From NCBI RefSeq assembly GCF_026891935.1, contig NZ_JAPTGC010000005.1, forward strand, positions 62,001 through 126,000: DNA of 64,000 nucleotides, in the 5' to 3' direction. Made by a program: the position numbers and the translations under genes. Shown here one piece after another: positions 1 through 6,079 of the stretch. Position 1 is the stretch's first letter, and each line of letters starts with the position of its first letter. The notes beneath the pieces were generated by a model, which saw only the letters and a list, made by a program, of their open reading frames with translations, searched no databases and was not told where the DNA came from. This stretch comes from Methanocorpusculum vombati. Lineage in GTDB: Archaea; Halobacteriota; Methanomicrobia; Methanomicrobiales; Methanocorpusculaceae.

Positions 1-360
1 ACGGCAGCACACCGATTTATTCTCTTTCCGGAATCTGTCGTGAAGCTCACGGGCATATTTCATACACTCTGCTGACTGTACTTTTTCCCCGGGTCGTGTT
101 CTGCCGAAGATAAGGCCGAGAGCCATAACTCCTCCTGCCACAGCCCCGCACGTGCACCCTCCGCCTCCCATACCCACAGGAAAACCTGACGCGGCAGCGA
201 TAATCTCATCCGAAACGGACGGACAGAAGGTATCTCTGATTATTTTTACCACAACCTCCGAACAATAAAATTGTCCGCTGTTGAAAAGCTCTTCCGCCTG
301 CGTTTTTAATTGAGCACAGTCAAGCGTGTCGGGAATGGAAAAATAGGAAGGGAGCGTCAT
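1..360 (-). CDS. C_GCAxxG_C_C family redox protein (3' end outside window)
   Basis: The first 120 codons are present and the gene runs off the left edge. The translation has a Cys near residue 32 (FYCSEVV) and a glycine-rich GGGGCTCGAVAGG segment around residues 68-80, which is the signature that names the C_GCAxxG_C_C family; another Cys lies in SAECMKYA. Members are thought to be small redox or metal-binding proteins, with no defined reaction. The ATG at 360 overlaps the stop of the upstream OsmC gene as ATGA, so the two are translationally coupled. It is the last visible gene of the sulfur/selenium locus. Confidence 0.7.
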   Translation of the reverse strand, partial: MTLPSYFSIPDTLDCAQLKTQAEELFNSGQFYCSEVVVKIIRDTFCPSVSDEIIAAASGFPVGMGGGGCTCGAVAGGVMALGLIFGRTRPGEKVQSAECMKYARELHDRFRKENKSVCCR

Positions 361-878
361 GCTCTCTTTGCGGAAACGGTTAACGGGATTGCGGTTCTCA
401 CGGTAAACAGTGCCATACACCCGTTATAAGCCGCCTGTTTCAGGCTTTCGATCTCTTCATCGGTTGCCTGTGCACTTGTTACATTGAACGTAACTCTGTA
501 TGCGCCGACCAGAGGCTGTGTTCCGAGCTGGAACTGCGCATGATAATCGAGGTCTGCTTCGATGTCGGTGTGCAGGGCATCGATCTTGATACCTCTTTTT
601 GCGGCAGCTGTCATGAACGTAGCCGAAGCACATCCGCAGATCCAGAACAGGCCGTATGCCATCGGTGACGGATAGTTGCCGAGCTTCTCGAAATTCGGAT
701 GGGCTAACGCGAAGGTAACCGGTCCTGCATCGGTCTTTGCGTCTGCCGTAAACTGCGGGCCGTTCTCATCGAACTGCCAGGTTCCGGTCATCTTGGTCGT
801 GAACAGCGCTTCATTGTCGTCAGCCTTTATTTCAGCTTCGTATTGCTTTACCTGTGCTATATCAATATTATTCAGCAT
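357..878 (-). CDS. OsmC/Ohr family protein
   Basis: The 173-residue protein has the OsmC fold signature: a central CGCASATFMTAAAKRGIKI helix with Cys81 and Cys83 and a second conserved Cys154 in NGCMAL. Classical OsmC/Ohr proteins use two cysteines to reduce organic hydroperoxides; related proteins sit in sulfur-transfer operons and may act on persulfides. Here it follows two TusA-like genes, so a thiol/persulfide role is plausible but inferred. The length is slightly above the usual 140 residues because of an N-terminal extension. The start follows a 4-bp gap after the preceding gene. Confidence 0.8.
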   Translation of the reverse strand: MLNNIDIAQVKQYEAEIKADDNEALFTTKMTGTWQFDENGPQFTADAKTDAGPVTFALAHPNFEKLGNYPSPMAYGLFWICGCASATFMTAAAKRGIKIDALHTDIEADLDYHAQFQLGTQPLVGAYRVTFNVTSAQATDEEIESLKQAAYNGCMALFTVRTAIPLTVSAKRA

Positions 879-882
879 ATTA

Positions 883-1107
883 TCATTCTTGTTTTTTGGA
901 GAAAGGGGTTAATGTAATGAGATAGGTATCTTTCTCTTCCCGGCAGGTCACATCAACTGCATACCCTGATTTCGGGAACGCCCCTTCCACTGTTTTTACC
1001 TGTGTCGATGTTCCGAGAAAACTGAAAGCACCTTTTTCTTTTTTCAGGGCAACTTTCAGCCTCAGCATCAGATAGGTACACGATTCTTCACGGAAGTCAG
1101 GTATCAT
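883..1107 (-). CDS. Small TusA-like protein with degenerate active-site motif
   Basis: The protein has 74 residues. Its pattern (Cys10, then TYLMLRLKVALKK, a Gly, a hydrophobic strand, a long helix, and a closing YLITLTPF strand) follows the TusA/SirA beta-alpha-beta layout. The usual Cys-Pro pair after the first strand is Cys-Thr here, so the proline is lost while the sulfur-carrying cysteine is kept. It lies 18 bp downstream of a normal TusA-like gene and 4 bp upstream of the OsmC gene. I infer a diverged sulfur or selenium carrier. It could instead be an unrelated small alpha/beta protein; confidence in the family is moderate, in the gene high. Confidence 0.6.
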   Translation of the reverse strand: MIPDFREESCTYLMLRLKVALKKEKGAFSFLGTSTQVKTVEGAFPKSGYAVDVTCREEKDTYLITLTPFSKKQE

Positions 1108-1125
1108 CCTAACCCATTTGGTTTC

Positions 1126-1350
1126 TCAGTTCTTAGTGATAGTGATTTCCCAAAGTCCGTTTTCAATCAGTTTGACACTGCATCCGAAGTGTCTGTCTCC
1201 GCAGTACTCGGGAATTGACGCTGTGGCTGCGGGTGCATGATCGCATACCACAACAAGGTCTTCTCCGGACGACAGTTTCTTCAGCTCTTTGTCCACGGTC
1301 AGAAGACAGATCGGACAGACTTTCCCGGTAATATCTAATGTATGAGTCAT
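1126..1350 (-). CDS. TusA family sulfurtransferase (YedF-like)
   Basis: The 74-residue protein carries the TusA motif at residues 12-16 as CPICL: the persulfide-carrying Cys12-Pro pair plus an extra Cys15. TusA proteins relay persulfide sulfur from cysteine desulfurases to acceptors such as thiouridine, molybdopterin or FdhD. In YedE-linked loci the same fold (YedF) is associated with selenium metabolism. The gene lies directly downstream of the two YedE half-genes, a known pairing. The extra Cys could form a disulfide or take part in transfer. The start ATG is 13 bp from the stop of the preceding YedE gene. Confidence 0.85.
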   Translation of the reverse strand: MTHTLDITGKVCPICLLTVDKELKKLSSGEDLVVVCDHAPAATASIPEYCGDRHFGCSVKLIENGLWEITITKN

Positions 1351-1362
1351 GGTTACTTCACC

Positions 1363-1884
1363 TTAAAGGCCGATTGCTTTAAACACCTCAATGATCCATG
1401 GGGAGACAAGTGCCGTAAAGATAACTGCTCCGGCAAGCATGCCGATTACAAAGACCAGAGATTTGAGATTTCCTTCCGAGGTCATTACAAGCTGACGGAG
1501 CGGGCATCCTCCAAGAAGTGTTCCGATAAGTCCGACGAAGATACCGCCGATGATCATGAGGACGATAACTCCTGCTGCGCTGACCGCAGGTGCTCCGCCG
1601 ATTGCGGTAAGGAGCTGGCCGTCCTGCATGCACCAGAGGAACTTCGGAATTGCTGCCGGGACGATGAAGGAGAAGATGAGGTAGAAGACGAATGCGGAGA
1701 TAATTAAGGCGATGTATCCTTTTAACAGCCGGGTCTGGCGGAAGAGGATGAAGTCGCGAATTCCACCGATGGAACAGAATCCACTTCTCTGGCAGAGCCA
1801 GCCGATAATGAGACCAAGAATGATCGTTGCAATCGGGACGAGGAGGACTGCACTTTCCTTTGCGATTAAGAATCCTTCTACCAT
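1363..1884 (-). CDS. YeeE/YedE family transporter, C-terminal half
   Basis: The 173-residue membrane protein has about five hydrophobic segments. It carries the YeeE/YedE signature GWLCQRSGFCSIGGIRDF around residues 28-45 and a GGCPLRQLV motif near residue 125. These match the second half of full-length YedE proteins, which import thiosulfate or, in selenium-linked members, are thought to move selenium species. The upstream gene encodes the other half and ends 3 bp before this start, so the two probably form one transporter. The cysteines in GFCS and GGCP are the likely sulfur relay residues. Confidence 0.85.
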   Translation of the reverse strand: MVEGFLIAKESAVLLVPIATIILGLIIGWLCQRSGFCSIGGIRDFILFRQTRLLKGYIALIISAFVFYLIFSFIVPAAIPKFLWCMQDGQLLTAIGGAPAVSAAGVIVLMIIGGIFVGLIGTLLGGCPLRQLVMTSEGNLKSLVFVIGMLAGAVIFTALVSPWIIEVFKAIGL

Positions 1885-1887
1885 GGT

Positions 1888-2418
1888 TCAGGCCTCCATT
1901 CTCTTGAGCGCAATCTTGATGCCGATGTAGATGCCGACGATGATTGCGATAAGTCCGAAGACTGCGACGAGATCACCGTAGCCGATACGAAGTGCAAGAC
2001 GGTACGGGCACGCTCCCATACAGAGAGCGAAGATCATGAACAGAATTCCGCCGATTCCGTAGACAACGTAGCTCTTTGCGTCACCTTTCTTGACACGGAA
2101 CTCTTTGTAGAGCAGTGCGGCGGCAACGGCACCGATGAGGACCCCGATGATGGTTAAGACCGGCAGGGTTCCTGCAGCAACAGGGTTTGCCGAGAAGGGT
2201 GCAAGGAAGAGGTTGCTTCCGGTGAGGGAGTTGTAAACGTAGTTGATTAAGTCACGACTGTGGCATGCGACACAGAATCCGTATGCCTGTGGTCCGCCTG
2301 CGGCGAACAGAAGGGCCTGGATGAGGGCTGCGGCAAAGCCGATGACGGCCCCGCCAACGAGCGGCATCTTCAGGTAAGAGTCCAGACCTTTTTTTTCTTC
2401 AGAACTATTAGCTACCAT
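1888..2418 (-). CDS. YeeE/YedE family transporter, selenium-type N-terminal half
   Basis: The 176-residue membrane protein has Cys49, Cys52 and His53 in GFCVACHSRD, a LLYKEFRVKKG segment and GACPYRLALRIGYGDL. These three blocks line up with the selenium-metabolism YedE family (GxCVACFIRD, FKEFRPRGG, GCPLRxxLRLAGGD) as I remember it. Full-length members are one protein of about 350 residues; here the transporter is split into two adjacent genes. The CxxCH string resembles a haem c site, but it lies at a membrane position typical of YedE and is not read as haem binding. It is the first gene of its transcription unit, behind a 168-bp gap. Confidence 0.8.
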   Translation of the reverse strand: MVANSSEEKKGLDSYLKMPLVGGAVIGFAAALIQALLFAAGGPQAYGFCVACHSRDLINYVYNSLTGSNLFLAPFSANPVAAGTLPVLTIIGVLIGAVAAALLYKEFRVKKGDAKSYVVYGIGGILFMIFALCMGACPYRLALRIGYGDLVAVFGLIAIIVGIYIGIKIALKRMEA

Positions 2419-2586
2419 AGCTGTATTTCCTATTCGAATGGATTCATTATCAATGTTGGTGGAAATGATTTTATAGTGTATCTTGTGCGGATCTTTGAAT
2501 TTATTCTAATTAATATACCTATCACAAGTAATTTATATGGAACGCGACCCGGCATTCCTATTCCGGATTGCAAAAAATGGAGCTGT
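2419..2586. other. Intergenic region upstream of the yedE pair
   Basis: This gap separates fdhD from the yedE genes, both on the minus strand. It is AT-rich and holds several possible TATA elements in the minus direction, for example around 2505-2520. No small gene or stable hairpin was found. Confidence 0.5.
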
Positions 2587-3261
2587 TCAGGGGGTGCAGC
2601 GGCTAATTTTTCCGAGGGTAACAACCGTGTCTCCGGTGATCCGGTGCAGGGCCAGTCCTGCATCGTCTGCCGCAGCAACCGATGCGGAGGTTACCTCCGC
2701 ATCGGTTGCTGCGAGGGGTATTTTTGCGATGACCGTTTTCCGGACCGTTTCTGCAACGATGTTCCCCGAAAAGAGGAGATACGTTCTGGAAAAATCAGTG
2801 TTGTGTGCGAGACCCCAGCCGATGATACGGTCTGCTGCGTTCTGAGAGGTGAGATCCTCTGCCGTGGTGAGAAGGGTTCCGTCCTCTGTGAAGAGTGCCG
2901 CGCTGTGCCAGCAGGTTTCTGGGAGAGCTCCTGCACTTTTGCGAAGCTGGTGTTCTGACACTGCAAGGTCTGATGTGATGGTTCCAAGTTTTCCTGAGTC
3001 AAGGAAAGAGGATGCACCACCGCATCCGGCAAGGACGGTCTTTCGCGAAAGAAGAATCTCAAAGGGATTGACGGTGACAACGCTGGTTTGCAGACCATCG
3101 GTGTGCATCGAACTGATATCTGCATAGGTTTCAATAACACGTTCGGTGTAGAGCTGGCCGACAACGAGATCGGTCGGGTTCTCTGTCGAGGTCATAAGAG
3201 TCATTGCGGCACGACCATTGACAATAATCTGTACGGGGGTTTCATTTTTCAGGTTTGTCAT
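2587..3261 (-). CDS. fdhD: FdhD-like sulfurtransferase, divergent active site
   Basis: FdhD carries sulfur from a cysteine desulfurase to the Mo/W-bis-MGD cofactor of formate dehydrogenase. The 224-residue protein follows the family end to end: ETPVQIIVNG at the N-terminus, a cysteine loop at Cys80 (GCGGASSF), WHSAALFTEDG, ED near residue 135, IIGWGL and a C-terminal IPLAAT region. Two hallmarks differ from the classical form: the CxxC loop has only one Cys (C-G-G-A), and the usual GRHNA is TSQNA. The gene starts 2 bp after the cysteine desulfurase, its likely sulfur donor. A 43-bp perfect palindrome lies in codons 184-197. A diverged paralogue acting in selenium or sulfur delivery is possible. 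Confidence 0.8.
   Translation of the reverse strand: MTNLKNETPVQIIVNGRAAMTLMTSTENPTDLVVGQLYTERVIETYADISSMHTDGLQTSVVTVNPFEILLSRKTVLAGCGGASSFLDSGKLGTITSDLAVSEHQLRKSAGALPETCWHSAALFTEDGTLLTTAEDLTSQNAADRIIGWGLAHNTDFSRTYLLFSGNIVAETVRKTVIAKIPLAATDAEVTSASVAAADDAGLALHRITGDTVVTLGKISRCTP
2671..2713. repeat. Perfect 43-bp palindrome inside fdhD
   Basis: The arms at 2671-2691 and 2693-2713 are exact reverse complements of 21 bp around a single T at 2692. Pairing stops on both sides (C at 2670, A at 2714). As RNA it would form a very stable hairpin. Because it is symmetric and in frame, both strands encode the same peptide, AATDAEVTSASVAA. Confidence 0.95.
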
Positions 3262-3263
3262 GA

Positions 3264-4472
3264 TTATCTCACCATTCCGGCAATTTCTTCGGTTGTTGCA
3301 ATCAGCATATCGATGTCATCCTCGGTGTTGTAGCAGTATGCACTTGCACGGACTGTTCCGCCATTGAGGCCGAGAGCATGCATGAGCGGCTGACAGCAGT
3401 GCTCACCGGAACGGACCATGATGCCTGCGGCCTCATCAAGGAAATACGCAACTTCGTGGGGGTGGACACCATCCACGGTGAAAGAGACGGTGCCGATGAG
3501 CGGGGCATCAGCCGGGGTATACACCCGGACACCCGGGATCTCCGACAAACCGGACAGCATCCGGCGGGCAAGTGCCGCACTGTGGCGGCCCACATTCTCC
3601 ATCCCAAGACGGGACAGATACCGGACTGCCGCAGCCAGACCAACTGCACCGATAACATTCGGTGTTCCTGCCTCGTAGCGTCCCGGTCCGGTCACCGGGG
3701 TAAACGCAGTACCTTCCACACAATCCACCATCCCGCCGCCGGCAAAGAGCGGACGGGGAATATTTTCTTCGGAGACCGCATCAGAGATCCAAAGCCCCCC
3801 CGTACCCATAGGCCCGAGCATCTTGTGGCCGGAGAAGCAGAAGAAATCACATCCTATCTCCTCAAGATCGATGTGCAGATGCGGCGCGGTCTGTGCCCCA
3901 TCGATCAGGAGGGCAACGTCATGGTCCCGGCAGACATCGGCAATGGCTTTTACCGGTGCAATCGTTCCAAACACATTTGATGCATGACCTACGGCAACGA
4001 GCCGTGTCTCAGGCGTGATGCATGCTTCAATGTCCGATGACTCGATCACTCCGTCGTTGAGCGGAACCGTATCAATACCTGCAACCCTCCCCTCGTTTTT
4101 GAGCCGGTACCAGGGAAGGAGGTTGGAGTGGTGGTCCTGAAGAACCGTGGTGATGCGATCGGTCTTTTTCCAGTTCAGTCCCTGGGCAACAATATTTGTT
4201 GCCTCCGTAGTATTTTTGGTGAAGACAAGAGTTCCCTGCCCGCCGCCGAGGAACTGCCTGACGGTTTCCCGTGCATCCTGATACTGATGGGTTGCCATCC
4301 GGGACAGACGGTGAATGCCGCGGCCGACATTGGCGCGGTAATGGTACTCGGCAGTTACCTGCGCTTCAACTACCTGACGCGGTGAAAGGGACGTTGCAGC
4401 GTTGTCGAGGTAGACAAGTTTTGCAAGGATCGGAAAGTCGTTTCTGATAGATTCGGGATCAAGGGATGGCAT
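3264..4472 (-). CDS. Cysteine desulfurase, SufS/CsdA (class II) type
   Basis: The 402-residue PLP enzyme removes sulfur (or selenium, from selenocysteine) and passes it on as a persulfide. Visible features are the N-terminal YLDNAATSLSP, HASNVFGT near residue 163, DGAQTAPH at 191-198, the PLP lysine 217 in FSGHKMLGPMG, and the active cysteine at 359-360 in GEHCCQPLM. The doubled cysteine is unusual. The gene heads a run with fdhD 2 bp downstream and the YedE/TusA genes beyond, so its product probably feeds these carriers. Class II enzymes include selenocysteine lyase-like members, which fits the selenium-type YedE. Confidence 0.9.
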   Translation of the reverse strand: MPSLDPESIRNDFPILAKLVYLDNAATSLSPRQVVEAQVTAEYHYRANVGRGIHRLSRMATHQYQDARETVRQFLGGGQGTLVFTKNTTEATNIVAQGLNWKKTDRITTVLQDHHSNLLPWYRLKNEGRVAGIDTVPLNDGVIESSDIEACITPETRLVAVGHASNVFGTIAPVKAIADVCRDHDVALLIDGAQTAPHLHIDLEEIGCDFFCFSGHKMLGPMGTGGLWISDAVSEENIPRPLFAGGGMVDCVEGTAFTPVTGPGRYEAGTPNVIGAVGLAAAVRYLSRLGMENVGRHSAALARRMLSGLSEIPGVRVYTPADAPLIGTVSFTVDGVHPHEVAYFLDEAAGIMVRSGEHCCQPLMHALGLNGGTVRASAYCYNTEDDIDMLIATTEEIAGMVR

Positions 4473-4586
4473 GTGGTTGCTGGAGACTTTGGTTTTTATT
4501 CTCTATAAAGGTTACAACGTATCTTATATCAGGGCTGATTGATGGAAAATTGATATTTATTTCTACCGATGTGCCCGAAGTAATGG

Positions 4587-4594
4587 TTTATATA
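4587..4594 (+). promoter_or_regulatory. TATA box of the 4620 gene
   Basis: The sequence TTTATATA lies 26-33 bp before the ATG at 4620. With archaeal initiation about 25 bp downstream of the TATA box, the transcript would be leaderless or nearly so, and no Shine-Dalgarno sequence is visible. Confidence 0.6.
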
Positions 4595-4619
4595 GAATTG
4601 TGAGTTAATTATCTTTACA

Positions 4620-5195
4620 ATGACGAAGCACAGCGAATACATGGAGGCATTCTTCGGCGTCGAGCTGTATAAGAAGTTCGAAGATGTTCTCGGGGATCTG
4701 GAGAATATTGAGCTGGATCTGAAGGATATTTCCAAGGAAGTCGGGCGCCTTGGCGGAAAACTGGATGATGAGGATCGTATTGGTACCGCACGCGAGATGC
4801 GGGCTGCAACGTACGAGTCTGCGCAGCAGGTGCGGGATGTGCGGACGTTCCTTGATTTCTATTTCAGCCAGAGCCAAGAACTGTCGCAGGTTATTCTGGA
4901 ACGTGATGCGTACATGCTGCTGTATCAGATCTTTAAGTGGGATATGAATGATGTGCGTGATCTCCGCGGCTGGGTCCGTGATTTCAATCATGTGTGCAAA
5001 ACGATTGGCTACCGGCCAGAGGATCTTCTGAACCTGAGCCGGATGACGGCGACGCCGGTGCCTGAGGATGTTGTCCGTTATCCGGTGTATGCGGTGGACA
5101 AGCACGGCTATTGTCTGTGTGGAAAACACTGCGACGATATTATGTACATTGACGAGATCCGTGAGGAGATGGAAGAGAAGAAAAAAAGTGCCTGA
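4620..5195 (+). CDS. Uncharacterised helical protein with C-terminal cysteines
   Basis: I do not recognise this 191-residue protein. It looks largely helical and charged (an ELYKKFEDVLGDLENIELDL stretch and QQVRDVRTFLDFYF), then a C-terminal part with YCLCGKHCDDI near residues 166-176, three cysteines that could bind metal, and a lysine-rich tail. There is no signal peptide or membrane segment. It has a clear TATA box and precedes a rubredoxin by 38 bp on the same strand, so the pair may be co-transcribed and share a redox or oxygen-stress role. That role is inference only. Confidence 0.75.
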   Translation: MTKHSEYMEAFFGVELYKKFEDVLGDLENIELDLKDISKEVGRLGGKLDDEDRIGTAREMRAATYESAQQVRDVRTFLDFYFSQSQELSQVILERDAYMLLYQIFKWDMNDVRDLRGWVRDFNHVCKTIGYRPEDLLNLSRMTATPVPEDVVRYPVYAVDKHGYCLCGKHCDDIMYIDEIREEMEEKKKSA

Positions 5196-5233
5196 AACCG
5201 AGAATATTTATTTTTGTCGGGTGAAATCAGTTT

Positions 5234-5407
5234 ATGGCAAAATATCTGTGCATTTTCTGTGCGTATATCTATGATGAGGATCTGGGCGATCCGAAGCATG
5301 GTATTCCGGCCGGAACAAAGTATGAGGATATTCCGGATACATGGAAGTGTCCTACCTGTATGATTCCGAAGAGCAAACCCGGTCTTTTCCGAAAAATCGA
5401 GGAGTAA
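5234..5407 (+). CDS. Rubredoxin
   Basis: The 57-residue protein has the two rubredoxin knuckles, CIFC at 6-9 and CPTC at 39-42, with the conserved YIYDEDLGDP, a GI-x-AGT turn and an Asp-Thr-Trp before the second knuckle. These four cysteines bind one iron for one-electron transfer, for example to oxygen- or peroxide-reducing enzymes. A purine-rich GGTGA lies about 10 bp before the ATG. A terminator hairpin follows 5 bp after the stop. A second rubredoxin is encoded at 26460-26615. Confidence 0.93.
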   Translation: MAKYLCIFCAYIYDEDLGDPKHGIPAGTKYEDIPDTWKCPTCMIPKSKPGLFRKIEE

Positions 5408-5411
5408 ATGG

Positions 5412-5443
5412 TCCCGGATTTTTCCGGGAAATATGTTTTTTTT
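5412..5443 (+). terminator. Hairpin plus T-run terminator of the rubredoxin
   Basis: A 7-bp stem, TCCCGGA (5412-5418) with TCCGGGA (5423-5429), has a TTTT loop and is followed by eight T at 5436-5443. It lies between convergent genes. Confidence 0.7.
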
Positions 5444-5458
5444 GCTTTTTATCCTATA

Positions 5459-6079
5459 TTACATCAGTACCAGTGTTTCATTCTCCGGTACCGTTGTTCC
5501 CTTCCGTGACTCAACCGGCATTGCGGTCAGTGCTTCCAGCACCGCAAGATCGTCCAGAAGATCCCGCCGGTCATACAGATAAAATTCAACGGGTTTCCAC
5601 AGCGCCACCCAGCCGATGATCACAAAACTCTGGGCAAGGGCAAGATTGACATCATTCTCCTCGAAGATACGGGTAAACACACTGCTGATAACCAGACAGA
5701 GTACAAGGAAGATCAGACCGCGGAGGAGGTACCGTCTGCCCCGTTCCAGAGCAAATGCATATTTCCGGTTTTCATGGTAGAGACGGTATGCAAAGTTGGC
5801 TGTCACCGCCCGTTCCATGTTTTTCCGGGTACTGCTGTTCTGGTACAGGTGCGGAGAAAGATACAGCACAATCCGTGCCCGTTTCCGTTCATCCGGTGTC
5901 AGATCCTCCACCGCATTGCGGATATAGGTCTCCGTCTCCTCGTCCAGATCCTTTTCCTCTTCGGGCGAGGGGTCCAGCAGATTATAGAACTGATCCATAC
6001 TGCTGATATGGACATCGATCAGAATCGACCCGTTTTCCTGTGCATATGCCGGTGTGCGGGATTTTATCGGGATCGTCAT
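5459..6079 (-). CDS. Uncharacterised protein with two membrane segments
   Basis: I do not recognise the family. From the ATG at 6079 the protein has 206 residues: a soluble, acidic N-terminal part (EEEKDLDEETETYIRNAV and a DLTPDERKRARIVLYLSPHLYQ stretch), then two hydrophobic segments, LLRGLIFLVLCLVISSVF and LALAQSFVIIGWVALWK, and a C-terminal cytoplasmic tail. The start at 6079 overlaps the hypF stop as ATGA, so I prefer it to an upstream in-frame start. The coupling with hypF does not prove a role in hydrogenase maturation. Confidence 0.75.
   Translation of the reverse strand: MTIPIKSRTPAYAQENGSILIDVHISSMDQFYNLLDPSPEEEKDLDEETETYIRNAVEDLTPDERKRARIVLYLSPHLYQNSSTRKNMERAVTANFAYRLYHENRKYAFALERGRRYLLRGLIFLVLCLVISSVFTRIFEENDVNLALAQSFVIIGWVALWKPVEFYLYDRRDLLDDLAVLEALTAMPVESRKGTTVPENETLVLM

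Noticed and set aside
2260-2300. CxxCH string in the YedE half-protein as a haem c site
   Set aside because: It matches the conserved CVACxxRD block of selenium-type YedE proteins, and the protein has no cytochrome features.
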